DNA of 50,585 nucleotides from an uncultured Campylobacter sp. (GCF_937980635.1 NZ_CALJPG010000025.1:1-50585); one strand, 5' to 3'. Positions 26,611 through 35,803 are shown, counted from the stretch's first letter. The notes: a model not told the origin generated them from the sequence alone. Program-made: numbers and translations.

Positions 26611-26799
26611 CTATTTGCCGATAAAATTTTTCTGCAGCCACTCCATCGCTTTTTCTTCGCTTTCAAATCTGCCGCTTTTGGCGACTTGAAACTGCCCCTC
26701 ATAGAAGCGAATTCTAATACCGTCCTGGACGCTATCTACCTTGATGCGCGTGATCCTGTCTTTGTTTAGATAGGTTCGTTCGTTTAGCTTTACAAACAT
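26611..26799 (-). CDS. Conserved-looking 62-aa protein, end of the fdhD-modE cluster
   Basis: 62 aa with an alternating strand pattern (MFVKLNERTYLNKDRITRIK, then GIRIRFYEGQFQVAK) and a C-terminal helix (EEKAMEWLQKNFIGK). AAAGGAG precedes the ATG, and the gene starts 16 nt after the ModE-like gene, so it belongs to the same transcript. The fold resembles small beta-alpha proteins. I do not recognise a family. Its location suggests a role tied to molybdenum/tungsten enzyme assembly or regulation, by context only. Confidence 0.65.
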   Translation of the reverse strand: MFVKLNERTYLNKDRITRIKVDSVQDGIRIRFYEGQFQVAKSGRFESEEKAMEWLQKNFIGK

Positions 26800-26815
26800 C
26801 GTTTCTCCTTTAAAT

Positions 26816-27607
26816 TTAATGGTTTTTATCTTCCGCTTTACTAGCGTCCTTCTCGCCCTCTTTTTTCAAAAAAAGCTCCTTAAAGCGCTCGTTTGCGTAA
26901 TTTTCTATATCGCTTTGCAGCTGCTTATACGCAGCGATCAGCTCATAGGCGCGCTCATTTAGCGTCGTGCCCGCGGCATTGCCGCCGCCTTGCTTGGTGC
27001 TAAAGAGTTCCTCTTGAAGATTTTTTTGTAAAATTTGCAGATGGCTCCAGCACTTTTTATAGTTCATCCCCAAAACCTCGGCGGCTTTAGAGATGGAGCC
27101 CGTCTGGGCGATCACGTCCAGCACTTCGGTTTTGCCCTTGCCGAAAATGAGCTCGCCCTGCGCATTTTCGATCCAAGTTTTTGTTTTTACCCTCATTCTT
27201 TTGCCTTTCTTCTCCTTAAAGCAGCCCAGCTGACAATATTTCACGTCTATGGCGTGCTCCTTAAGCGTAGAGCGCACGGTATCAAACCCAACTCCGCTGC
27301 TAGCTACGGCGCGGGCGTCGCGGCAAAAAATCCGCCTTTTCTCATCCAAAAGCGGATCTAGCTTTTTCAGCGCCTTTATACTGCCTCCGCTACATTGCAG
27401 CTTACCGAACTGTCCGAGTTCACAGCGATCTATCCGTATTCCTTCGCGTGCCGCGAGATCTCCTACTACGCTCGCGTCCACGCCTAATTTGGCGGCGATC
27501 TTAAACGCCGCGCCACAATCGAGCTTGCCGCTTGGATTTAGTAAATTTAAAATCAGCCTTTTGATCTCGCTTGTTTTTTTATCGTCTATCTTGATATCTA
27601 TCTCCAT
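26816..27607 (-). CDS. ModE-like transcription regulator with duplicated Cys module
   Basis: 263 aa. Residues about 155-230 are a ModE/LysR-type winged helix (GKTEVLDVIAQTGSISKAAE, then KKCWSHLQILQ and the wing KQGGGNAAGTTLNERAYELI), normally the N-terminus of ModE. There is no C-terminal MOP (oxyanion-binding) domain; the protein ends in a charged coil. The first 140 residues instead hold two copies of a module with Cys31...C62-x-L-G-x-F and Cys95...C125-x-L-G-x-F. C. jejuni also has a MOP-less ModE-like repressor of mod and tup genes encoded beside fdhD. It lies 9 nt after fdhD. It probably controls tup and fdh genes through ATATGC-N7-GCATAT sites. Confidence 0.85.
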   Translation of the reverse strand: MEIDIKIDDKKTSEIKRLILNLLNPSGKLDCGAAFKIAAKLGVDASVVGDLAAREGIRIDRCELGQFGKLQCSGGSIKALKKLDPLLDEKRRIFCRDARAVASSGVGFDTVRSTLKEHAIDVKYCQLGCFKEKKGKRMRVKTKTWIENAQGELIFGKGKTEVLDVIAQTGSISKAAEVLGMNYKKCWSHLQILQKNLQEELFSTKQGGGNAAGTTLNERAYELIAAYKQLQSDIENYANERFKELFLKKEGEKDASKAEDKNH

Positions 27608-27616
27608 GCCGCCCTC

Positions 27617-28399
27617 TTAACTCAAAATTCTCTCTTCGCCGCTATAGACGTTTAAATTTTCGCCGCGCGCGAAGCCGCAAAGGGTAAGATCAAATTTGCG
27701 CGCAATCACGACGCCGAGACTCGTAGGAGCCGTACGCGAAACAAGCGCGCTAACGCCGCTCATCACGGCTTTGGCGACCATTTCGGAACTTAGCCTGCCG
27801 CTTACCAAAAGAAGCGAGCCCTGCGTATCGTGCCCCGCCAAGACCGCCTTGCCGACCGATTTATCGATGGTATTGTGCTGGGCGATATCCTCGCCGATAA
27901 AATACTCGCCGCTCGCGGTAAAGAGCTTTGCGGTGTGCACGCAGCCCGTCATCTCGTAAAGCTCGCACTGCGTGTAAAACTCGCTCATCAAATTTAAAAT
28001 TTCATTCTTATGAAATTTAGCGTCCGAGCGGACTTTGCGCGCCGCCATCGCTGCAGGATCGATATTTGCAGTGGAGCTGCGCCCGCAGCCGCTGATGATG
28101 ACCTTTTCGGCATCGAAGCTATTTAGCCGCTTTTCGTTTATCTTGCCGCAGACATTCACGCTAAGTCCGTCGGGCGCGAGCTCGATGCTTTTTATGCCGC
28201 TTGCGTCCGAAATCAAATTTTCGCTCAGCAAATATCCTACCGCGAGCGCCTTTAAATCGCTCGGAGTCGCCATCAGCGCGCCGAAACGCTTGCCGTTTAG
28301 TAAAATTTCAAGCTTGATCTCGCGAACCAAGATATCGCTTACGATCCTTCTTTCATCCCCTTTAAATTTAACTATCTCCGCCCTATAAATCGGCTCCAT
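27617..28399 (-). CDS. fdhD: Formate dehydrogenase sulfurtransferase FdhD
   Basis: 260 aa. FdhD transfers sulfur from a cysteine desulfurase to the molybdenum/tungsten cofactor and is required for formate dehydrogenase activity. The family core is visible: the YLLSENLISD segment, the ISGCGRSS loop carrying the presumed functional Cys, the HTAKLFTASGEYFIGEDIAQHN stretch region with GEDIAQHNTIDKSVGKA, and SGRLSSEMVAKAVMSGV. The loop here has a single Cys rather than the C-x-x-C of E. coli FdhD. It follows fdhF across 266 bases that contain a terminator-like hairpin and precedes the ModE-like gene by 9 nt. Confidence 0.95.
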   Translation of the reverse strand: MEPIYRAEIVKFKGDERRIVSDILVREIKLEILLNGKRFGALMATPSDLKALAVGYLLSENLISDASGIKSIELAPDGLSVNVCGKINEKRLNSFDAEKVIISGCGRSSTANIDPAAMAARKVRSDAKFHKNEILNLMSEFYTQCELYEMTGCVHTAKLFTASGEYFIGEDIAQHNTIDKSVGKAVLAGHDTQGSLLLVSGRLSSEMVAKAVMSGVSALVSRTAPTSLGVVIARKFDLTLCGFARGENLNVYSGEERILS

Positions 28400-28519
28400 A
28401 GACCTTCCTTATTTTAATTTCGCCCGTATCGTAGTGAAATTTTGCTTAAATAGCCTTAATTCGCCGAAGTAAAGTCGAAGCGGCGTGCGTAAATTTAAAT
28501 CGCTCGTAGTTTTATATTT

Positions 28520-28543
28520 AAAAAATCGCGTGGAAAATCCACG
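28520..28543 (-). terminator. Rho-independent terminator after fdhF
   Basis: On the minus strand, stem CGTGGA / TCCACG (28529-28534 and 28538-28543) with a 3-nt loop is followed after three bases by a run of six T. It lies about 120 bases past the fdhF stop, so fdhD and the regulator probably have their own promoter or depend on read-through. Confidence 0.6.
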
Positions 28544-28665
28544 AGCAGCTCGCACCGTGAGCACAAGCGACCATGAAACGCCCGCAAAGATAAAATTTCA
28601 TCAAATTTTGCCGCAGCCGCGATTAAATTTCATCTTTACAAAGCGGGCGGAGTTTACCGCCCAAA

Positions 28666-30918
28666 CTACCTATGCACCGGCGATAGATAAGGTTTCTCGG
28701 AGTGCATCGACATCTCATTTTGTCTTCTAAACTCGATAAACTCGCTCTCGCTAAGCTTTCTGATATTTGCGATCGTCATCTTTAGCGGCGGGATACCCGA
28801 TAGCGGATCTAGATCGCCCGCATGCACGAGCTCGTTGCCGTCGGCCTCGCTGTAATGGAAGGTCGTAAATATCGTGCCCTCTTTCAGATCCGGATTTATG
28901 CGAAGCTTCGCGGCGATCTGACCGCGCTTATTTTTAACAAGCGCGTAGCAGCCTTCGGTAAGCTCGCGTTCGCGTGCGATGTCGGGGCTCACCTCGATGA
29001 GCGCGCCTTCTGCGCCCGCACCGTACTCTAGCGCGCGACACTCTCTCGTCATCGTGCCCGTATGGTAGTGATAAACCTTGCGCCCAGTCGTAAATAAGCA
29101 CGGATAAATTTCATCCGGAATCTCGCTAAGCGCGCCACTTCCCACCGGATAATCATCAGGGATTTTCATCTTGGCTCTAAAATCCGCCTCAGCTTTAGCG
29201 CGCCCCTCTTTATCATCCACGTAAAGCACCGGCACCATTCTAAATTTACCATCAGGCAGCATCGATTTATGATCTGCGTAAAGAACCGGTGTGCCCGGAT
29301 GATCTTCGTCCGGGCATGGCCAGCTTATGCCGCCTAGCTTATCTAGTCTATAGTAGCTAATACCGCCGAAAAATTTAGGCATTAATGCACGCACTTCGTT
29401 CCAAATTTCTTCCGCACTTAAAAAATCAAACCCTTCAAGTCCCATTCTTTGCGCGATATTGCAAACTACCTTCCAATCAGGCTCTACGCCAGGGGCCGGC
29501 TCGCTTGCCTTGCGCGTGCGCTGGACGCGACGGGAAGTGTTTAAAAAGGTGCCATCCTTCTCGCCCCAGCCGGCAGCAGGTAGTACGACGTCGGCCTTCT
29601 GTGCGCTCTCGGTAAAGAAAAGATCCTGCACGATAAAGCAATCCAAATGGTGCGTTGCATGCACAAAGTGTTCCGTCCAAGGATCGCTCATTACGGGATT
29701 TTCACCGTAAACGTAGAGTAGCTTCAGCTCGCCGCTATCCATCTTATCGGGTGCGACCGTAAGCTTAAAGCCGGGGGTCGGATTTAGCTCGAAGTGCCAT
29801 ACTCTGCGCGCCTGCTCCTGAGCGTAAGCGGAATTTACCGCACCTGCAGGGATGACGTTAGGTAGCGCGCCCATATCGCATGCGCCCTGGACGTTGTTTT
29901 GACCGCGCAAAGGATTTACGCCTGCGCCTCGTTTGCCTAAATTCCCCGTCAAAATAGCTAAATTTGAAAGCGAAAAGACGTTTGAGGTGCCGTCGCTAAA
30001 CTGTGTGATACCCATCGTGTAGCAGATCGCCGCTGCGCCTGCTTTAGCATACATTCTAGCAGCTTCGATTACGAGCTCTTTTTTCACGCCCGTCTCGCGC
30101 TCAAATCGCTCAGGCGTAAAGTCCTTAACCGCCTCTTTTAAATACTCGTAGCCGTGAGCGTAGTTTTTGATAAACTCGTCATCTTGCAAATTTTCGGCAA
30201 TGATAACATTCATAATGGTATTTAGCGTCTTAATGTTCGCGCCCACTGGGATTTGCAGATAGATATCGGCTTTTTTCGCCATATCTGTGCGCTTTGGATC
30301 TACGACGATCATCTTGGCGCCGCGCTGCAAGCCTCGCTGCATCTGCATAGCGATGATCGGGTGACACTCGCTCGTGTTGGTGCCGATGAGTAAAAATACG
30401 TCCGTATCGGTAGCGAATTCTACCAAATCGTTCGTCATCGTTCCGTTTCCTAGCGTGTTGGCAAGACCTGCCACTGTAGGAGCGTGTCAAAGACGGGCGC
30501 AGTGATCGACGTTATTGCTACCCTGAGCGCGGAAAAATTTCTGAAAAACGTAGTTGTCTTCGTTATTTGAGCGCGCCGAGCTAAAACCCATTATTGAGCT
30601 TGGGCCATATTTAGCGACGGTCTCTTTAAATTTAGACGCTACAAAATCGTAAGCCTCTTCAAAGCTTACCTCCTCAAGCTTGCCGCTTCTATCAAATACT
30701 CCGTTTTTCTTACGGATCATAGGTTTGGCAAGGCGTTTTGGAGAGTTTACGAACTCCCAGCCGAACATCCCTTTTAAGCATAGCTCGCCGTCATTTACGT
30801 GATGGGCCTGCGTAGGGCGCGCGTTTACGATCCTGCCGTCTTTTACGATAAGATCAATACCACAGCCGGTGCCGCAGTAAGGACAAGTCGTTTTGACAAT
30901 CTTTTCTCTGGACTGCAT
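28666..30918 (-). CDS. fdhF: Selenocysteine-containing formate dehydrogenase, catalytic subunit (FDH-H type)
   Basis: 750 aa if the in-frame TGA at 30487-30489 is read as Sec144. Start ATG 30918 is chosen because AAAGGAA precedes it; an in-frame ATG 30 nt upstream is less likely. The 4Fe-4S ligands are Cys12, Cys15, Cys19 and Cys47. The active site reads DHCARL-Sec-HAPTVAGL, with His145 next to Sec as in E. coli FDH-H (Sec140-His141), and 4Fe-4S spacing is nearly the same. No Tat or Sec signal, so it is cytoplasmic, unlike C. jejuni FdhA (about 930 aa, Tat-exported). It oxidises formate to CO2 at a bis-MGD Mo or W centre. No electron-carrier subunit or hydrogenase gene adjoins; the partner must be elsewhere, such as a formate hydrogenlyase. 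Confidence 0.95.
30459..30489 (-). promoter_or_regulatory. Selenocysteine UGA codon and bacterial SECIS hairpin in fdhF
   Basis: On the minus strand the TGA (30489-30487) is followed after 13 bases by TGGCAGGTCTTGCCA (30473-30459): a perfect 5-bp stem with the loop GGTCT. The GGTCT loop starts 18 nt after the TGA, the same distance and loop as in E. coli fdhF, where SelB binds. Confidence 0.93.
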
Positions 30919-31017
30919 AATATTCCTTTCAAGAATTTTGGTTTGCACGGCTATTATACTTTCTAGATTATAAAAGAATTTTTAAATTAGTGAATTTTTT
31001 TAAGCAAAATTTAAGCA

Positions 31018-31036
31018 ATATGCAAATATCGCATAT
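31018..31036. promoter_or_regulatory. Palindrome upstream of fdhF identical in arms and spacing to the tup operator
   Basis: ATATGC (31018-31023), spacer AAATATC, GCATAT (31031-31036). Its centre is about 67-81 bp upstream of the two possible fdhF start points, a position suited to activation rather than blocking. The tup copy overlaps the -10 boxes, a position suited to repression. Both sites share arms and 7-bp spacing. Confidence 0.6.
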
Positions 31037-31366
31037 TAAATTGAATAGTTAAATTTTACGCTTTTACTTCGGTAATGGCGGCGTTTTAGCGTAAAATTTA
31101 TCGCTTATCGCAAAAGACGCTTTTTAAGCTAACTTTTATAATTTTAATAGAATTTTGAAATTATATTACGCTCCGTTTTATTTCAAAGCGCGATTAAATT
31201 TTTATGAAATTTTAATGCTAATTTATCGGTATATTATATTAATTTAATTAAATGAAAATCTATATTAAAATTTATCAAAAACTCGCTGTCCTGATAAAAT
31301 TTAAGCCACTAAATTTAAAATTTATAAAATTATTATCTTATATCTGAAATCTATGTAGAAAAAACC

Positions 31367-31407
31367 TTGATTTTAATCTAGACTAAGCTGTTTTTTTATG
31401 CTATTAT
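31367..31407 (+). promoter_or_regulatory. FNR/CRP-type box and -10 of the nap operon
   Basis: TTGAT-TTTA-ATCTA (31367-31380) matches the FNR consensus TTGAT-N4-ATCAA at 9 of 10 positions. TATTAT at 31402-31407 preceded by TGC makes an extended -10. With a start near 31414 the box is centred about -41, the class II activator position. Anaerobic or nitrate/NO control of nap by a CRP/FNR-family protein is expected. Confidence 0.6.
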
Positions 31408-31451
31408 TCAAAATCTTAGTAGAAATTAATTCTAAACGAAAGGTTAATCTC

Positions 31452-34235
31452 ATGGATAGACGAGACTTTATAAAAAGCTCTGCAGCAGCGGCTGCCTGTA
31501 GCGTTGCAGGTATTAGCTTGCCTAGCAGTCTTAGTGCTGCGGACGAAGCCGAAAAAGGCTGGCGCTGGGACAAGGCGGCCTGTCGCTTCTGCGGCACCGG
31601 TTGTGGCATCATGGTAGCCACCAAAGACGGCAAGATCGTAGCGGTCAAAGGCGATCCGCTAGCGCCCGTAAATCGCGGTCTAAACTGCATCAAAGGCTAT
31701 TTCAACGCCAAGATCATGTACGGCGCCGATCGCATCACCAAGCCTCTTTTGCGCGTAAATTCCAAGGGCGAATTCGACAAAAAGGGAAAATTTATCGAGA
31801 TCAGCTGGCAAAGAGCGTTCGACGAAATGGAGAAGCATTTCAGGCGCGCCTATAACGAAGGCGGCCCCGAGGGCTTTGCCGTGCTGGGTAGTGGTCAATA
31901 CACGATCCCTGAGGGCTATGCCGCAGCAAAGCTAGTAAAGGCGGGCTTTCGCTCCAATAATCTCGATCCCAACGCTCGCCAGTGCATGGCCAGCGCCGTC
32001 GTAGGCTTTATGCAAACCTTTGGCATTGACGAGCCTGCGGGCGTTTTCGACGATATCGAACTAACTGATACCATCATCGCCTGGGGCGCGAATATGGCTG
32101 AGATGCACCCAATCCTTTGGTCTCGCGTCTCCGACCACAAGCTTCGCAACCCGGACCGCGTAAAAGTTATAAATCTCTCGACCTACTCTAGCCGCACCTC
32201 AAACATCGCCGATATCGAAATTATATTCCGTCCGAATACTGATTTAGCGATATGGAACTACATAGCAAGAGAGATCGTCTACAACCACCCGGATATGATA
32301 GATGAGAAATTTATTAAAGAGCACTGCGTATTCGCTACCGGTCCAGTAGATATCGGCTACGGCTTGCGAGAAGATATAAATCATAAAAAATACCGCAAAA
32401 CCGAGCTTGACACCGCGGCTAAGCAAAAATCCAAAATTTTAAGCAAACCCGAGGGCGTTACGTTAGCATATCTGGGTATGAAAGAGGGCGACGTACTCGA
32501 AAACAAACACTCTGACAAATCGGATGCTCACTGGCTCATAAGCTTCGAAGAATTTAAAAAAGCGCTGGAGCCTTACACGTTAGAATTTGTAGCGCCTTTG
32601 GCTAAGGGCGATGAAAGCGAGGATTTAGAAGCATTCAAAACCAAGCTAAAGCAGCTGGCAGATTATTACATCGAAAAGGACCGCAAAGTAGTAAGTTTTT
32701 GGACGATGGGCTTTAATCAGCACTCAAGAGGAACTTGGGTCAATGAGCAAAGCTACATGGTGCATTTCCTTCTCGGCAAACAAGCCAAGCCTGGCTGTGG
32801 AGCGTTTTCGCTTACCGGTCAGCCTAGCGCTTGCGGCACGGCTAGAGAGGTGGGCACGTTTTCTCACCGCCTACCTGCCGATATGGTCGTGGCAAATCCG
32901 GCACACAGAAAGGTTTCCGAAAAAATTTGGAAGCTTCCCGAGGGTACGATAAATCCAAAACCGGGTGCGCACTACGTGCAGGCTCTGCGCAATCTCGAAG
33001 ACGGCAAGATAAAATGGCTATGGGTGCAGGTAAATAACCCATGGCAGCAAATCGCCAACGCAAACCACTGGATCGCAGCGGCGCGCGAGATGGATAACTT
33101 CATCGTAGTAAGCGATCCGTATCCGGGACTAAGCGCAAAGGTAGCTGATCTAATCCTACCAACCGCGATGATCTACGAAAAATGGGGCGCATACGGCAAT
33201 GCCGAGCGCAGAACGCAGTGGTGGAGACAGCAGGTACTTCCTGTGGGCGACGCGATGAGCGATACGTGGCAGATGCTAGAGTTTTCCAAGCGCTTCAAAC
33301 TCAAGGATTTCTGGGGCGAGGTTAAAGTAAATGATAAGCTTACGTTACCAAGTGTCTTAGATAAAATTTCAGAATTCGGCTATACGCCAGAGACTACACT
33401 ATTTGAAGTGCTCTTTGCAAACAAAGACGCTCAGGCTTTCGCTGCAAAAGATCCAATTATGGCAAGCTTTGATAACTCCGAAGTAAACGGCGACTCACGC
33501 GGCGTAATCGGCAGCGACGGTAAAGAATTTAAAGGCTATGGCTTTTTCATCCAAAAATATCTTTGGGAAGAGTACCGAAAATTCGGCACCGGTCACGGAC
33601 ACGATCTAGCCGATTTCGACACCTATCACCGTGTACGCGGTCTTAGATGGCCGGTAGTAGACGGCAAAGAGACACTTTGGCGCTTTAACGCCCAATACGA
33701 TCCTTATGCCAAAAAAGCGGCTCCTGATAGCGACTTTGCCTTTTATGGCAACGCCAAAGCGGCGCTTCCTAGCGGAGATCTGAAATCCGCTACCTCTGGC
33801 GAAGAGAAAACAAGCCTTGCCAATAAAGCTAAAATTTTCTTCCGTCCATATATGGATCCTGTGGAAGTGCCAAGCGAGGAGTATCCTTTCTGGCTATGTA
33901 CGGGTCGCGTGCTAGAGCACTGGCATACGGGCACTATGACTATGCGCGTACCGGAGCTTTATCGCGCGGTGCCTGAGGCAAGATGCTATATGAACGAGCT
34001 AGACGGCGCCAAAATCGGCGTACAACAAAACGAAATCGTCTGGATCGAGTCGCGTCGCGGTAAGGTAAAAGCGCGCGTGGACTTCTACGGACGTAACATT
34101 CCGCCGAAAGGGCTTATTTTCGTGCCGTTTTTTGACGAGAAGGTTTATATCAACCGCGTCACGCTCGATCATACCTGTCCGCTTTCAAAAGAGACCGACT
34201 ACAAAAAATGTGCGGTTAAAATTTACAAGGCGTAA
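31452..34235 (+). CDS. napA: Periplasmic nitrate reductase, catalytic subunit
   Basis: 927 aa from ATG 31452, which begins the Tat signal MDRRDFIKSSAAAAACSVAG; the upstream in-frame ATG at 31398 would bury that signal and overlap the promoter. 4Fe-4S ligands are Cys44, Cys47, Cys51 and Cys79 (CRFCGTGCG...). The molybdenum ligand is Cys178 in NARQCMASAVVG. It reduces nitrate to nitrite in the periplasm with bis-MGD. It is first of napAGHBLD, the order typical of Campylobacter and Wolinella, which lacks napC and uses NapGH to pass electrons from menaquinol. Confidence 0.98.
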   Translation: MDRRDFIKSSAAAAACSVAGISLPSSLSAADEAEKGWRWDKAACRFCGTGCGIMVATKDGKIVAVKGDPLAPVNRGLNCIKGYFNAKIMYGADRITKPLLRVNSKGEFDKKGKFIEISWQRAFDEMEKHFRRAYNEGGPEGFAVLGSGQYTIPEGYAAAKLVKAGFRSNNLDPNARQCMASAVVGFMQTFGIDEPAGVFDDIELTDTIIAWGANMAEMHPILWSRVSDHKLRNPDRVKVINLSTYSSRTSNIADIEIIFRPNTDLAIWNYIAREIVYNHPDMIDEKFIKEHCVFATGPVDIGYGLREDINHKKYRKTELDTAAKQKSKILSKPEGVTLAYLGMKEGDVLENKHSDKSDAHWLISFEEFKKALEPYTLEFVAPLAKGDESEDLEAFKTKLKQLADYYIEKDRKVVSFWTMGFNQHSRGTWVNEQSYMVHFLLGKQAKPGCGAFSLTGQPSACGTAREVGTFSHRLPADMVVANPAHRKVSEKIWKLPEGTINPKPGAHYVQALRNLEDGKIKWLWVQVNNPWQQIANANHWIAAAREMDNFIVVSDPYPGLSAKVADLILPTAMIYEKWGAYGNAERRTQWWRQQVLPVGDAMSDTWQMLEFSKRFKLKDFWGEVKVNDKLTLPSVLDKISEFGYTPETTLFEVLFANKDAQAFAAKDPIMASFDNSEVNGDSRGVIGSDGKEFKGYGFFIQKYLWEEYRKFGTGHGHDLADFDTYHRVRGLRWPVVDGKETLWRFNAQYDPYAKKAAPDSDFAFYGNAKAALPSGDLKSATSGEEKTSLANKAKIFFRPYMDPVEVPSEEYPFWLCTGRVLEHWHTGTMTMRVPELYRAVPEARCYMNELDGAKIGVQQNEIVWIESRRGKVKARVDFYGRNIPPKGLIFVPFFDEKVYINRVTLDHTCPLSKETDYKKCAVKIYKA

Positions 34236-34238
34236 ATT

Positions 34239-34997
34239 ATGGATAGGCGTGAGGTCTTAGGCATTCTTTCTTTAGCTGCGGGCGTGGGCGTTTTGGGGCT
34301 CGGAGTCGCGAACTCTAGCGAGCACGCCAAACTCCGCCCGCCCGCAGCCATAGGCGAGAAAGAATTTCTTAGCAAATGCCTAAGGTGCGGACTTTGTGTC
34401 GAGGCGTGCCCATTTGATACGCTTAAGCTTGCGAGCTTTTGCGATCACGCTATTGCAAACGGCACGCCGTTTTTTATCCCGCGCGAAATTCCGTGCTATA
34501 TGTGCGACGACATACCTTGCGTCACAGCCTGTCCTAGCGACGCACTAGATAAAAGCTTGGTAAGCGAAGACTCCAAGCTTAACGTGCGTCTATCCAGAAT
34601 GGGCGTTGCGGTCATAGATACCGAGCATTGCATCGCTTATGCCGGTATCCAATGTGACGCGTGCGTGCGAAGCTGCCCCGTGATGGATAAGGCGCTCAGG
34701 ATCGATTACCGTCACAACAACCGCACCGAAAAGCACGCTCTACTCGTACCTGTAGTAGATAGTAACTACTGCACGGGTTGCGGTAAGTGCGAGCATGCCT
34801 GCGTCACGAAAAAGGCGGCTATCAGCGTCGTGGAGCGCGAGCGCGTCATAGGAATTTCCAGCGATAACTACGTCAAAGGCTGGATCAAGGGCGACGACGC
34901 GAAGCTAAAAGACGTAGATACCAAAATCAGGCTCGATCCGCAAAAGAGCAAGGACTACTTAAACGAGGACGATCTAATGGAAGGGGCTAGGCAATGA
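34239..34997 (+). CDS. napG: Ferredoxin-type protein NapG
   Basis: 252 aa. An N-terminal hydrophobic segment with twin arginines (MDRREVLGILSLAAG) fits Tat export. Four 4Fe-4S Cys motifs follow: CLRCGLCVEACP, CYMCDDIPCVTACP, CDACVRSCP and CTGCGKCEHAC. With NapH it carries electrons from the quinol pool to NapB/NapA. It lies 3 nt after napA, and its stop overlaps the napH ATG. Confidence 0.96.
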   Translation: MDRREVLGILSLAAGVGVLGLGVANSSEHAKLRPPAAIGEKEFLSKCLRCGLCVEACPFDTLKLASFCDHAIANGTPFFIPREIPCYMCDDIPCVTACPSDALDKSLVSEDSKLNVRLSRMGVAVIDTEHCIAYAGIQCDACVRSCPVMDKALRIDYRHNNRTEKHALLVPVVDSNYCTGCGKCEHACVTKKAAISVVERERVIGISSDNYVKGWIKGDDAKLKDVDTKIRLDPQKSKDYLNEDDLMEGARQ

Positions 34998-35803
34998 AAT
35001 ATACTATTTTAAGGCGTTTGAGCCAAATTTCTATTCTAGTCCTTTTTATTTTAGGAAATAATTTCGCCTTCAAAGCCGCGAGCGAAAACGGAATTTTATC
35101 CGGAATTCTAAAAGGCAATCTAAGCTCGTCGAAACTTTTCGGCACGATTAATCTAAGCGATCCGTTTGCGACGGCGCAGATGCTGCTAGCTAGCTTTTCT
35201 TTGGGCACTACGGCGGTTATCGGAGCGGTTATCGTAGGCGCATTTTATGCACTCATAGCGCCGCGATTATATTGCTCATGGGTCTGCCCGATAAACTTAC
35301 TGACCGATCTTGCCGCATGGCTTCGTAAAAGACTTGGCATAACGACTAAGATCGTTAGCGTAAACCGCAAAGCTCGCTACGTCCTAGCAGTGCTAGCGCT
35401 TGTTTGCAGCGGAGCTTTCGGCTTTGCGGCATTTGAGAGCGTAAGCTTTATCTCGCTTTTCGCGCGCGCCGTCATATCGCTGAGTGCCAGTGCGTTTGCA
35501 ATCGCGCTACTGATCGTAGTTTTTGAAATTTTCGCAGGCGATCGCACGATCTGTTCGCGGCTATGCCCGCTCGGCGGATTTTGGGCTGCGCTTAGCTATT
35601 TTAGCGTCATTCGCGTTCGCCACGAGGTTGATAAATGCACAATGTGCGGCAAATGCAAAATGGTCTGCCCCGAAGTTCAGGTGCTTAAGATGGTTGGGCG
35701 CGAAAACGGGCGCGTTAGCAGTGAGTGTATCAGCTGCGGGCGCTGCATCGACGTATGCGACGACGATGCGTTAAATTTTAGTATATTAGGAGTAAAAAAA
35801 TGA
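34994..35803 (+). CDS. napH: Quinol dehydrogenase membrane component NapH
   Basis: 269 aa with four membrane helices, two conserved membrane-proximal Cys motifs (YCSWVCPINLL near residue 93 and CSRLCPLGGFW near 188) and two C-terminal 4Fe-4S motifs, CTMCGKCKMVCP and CISCGRCIDVC. It oxidises menaquinol and passes electrons to NapG. It overlaps napG and napB by 4 nt each (ATGA). Confidence 0.96.
   Translation: MKYTILRRLSQISILVLFILGNNFAFKAASENGILSGILKGNLSSSKLFGTINLSDPFATAQMLLASFSLGTTAVIGAVIVGAFYALIAPRLYCSWVCPINLLTDLAAWLRKRLGITTKIVSVNRKARYVLAVLALVCSGAFGFAAFESVSFISLFARAVISLSASAFAIALLIVVFEIFAGDRTICSRLCPLGGFWAALSYFSVIRVRHEVDKCTMCGKCKMVCPEVQVLKMVGRENGRVSSECISCGRCIDVCDDDALNFSILGVKK

Larger units (their letters stand above)
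30919..31451. other. Divergent fdhF/napA control region
   Basis: About 530 AT-rich bases with no gene. From the left: two TATAAT hexamers on the minus strand (30953-30958 and 30967-30972) for fdhF, the palindrome at 31018-31036, an AT-rich stretch, then an FNR-type box and -10 for napA. Confidence 0.7.

Noticed and set aside
30459..30489. The TGA in fdhF as a frame-ending mutation or sequencing error
   Set aside because: The codon sits exactly at the Sec position of FDH-H and is followed by a perfect SECIS hairpin at the canonical distance, so read-through as selenocysteine is far more likely.
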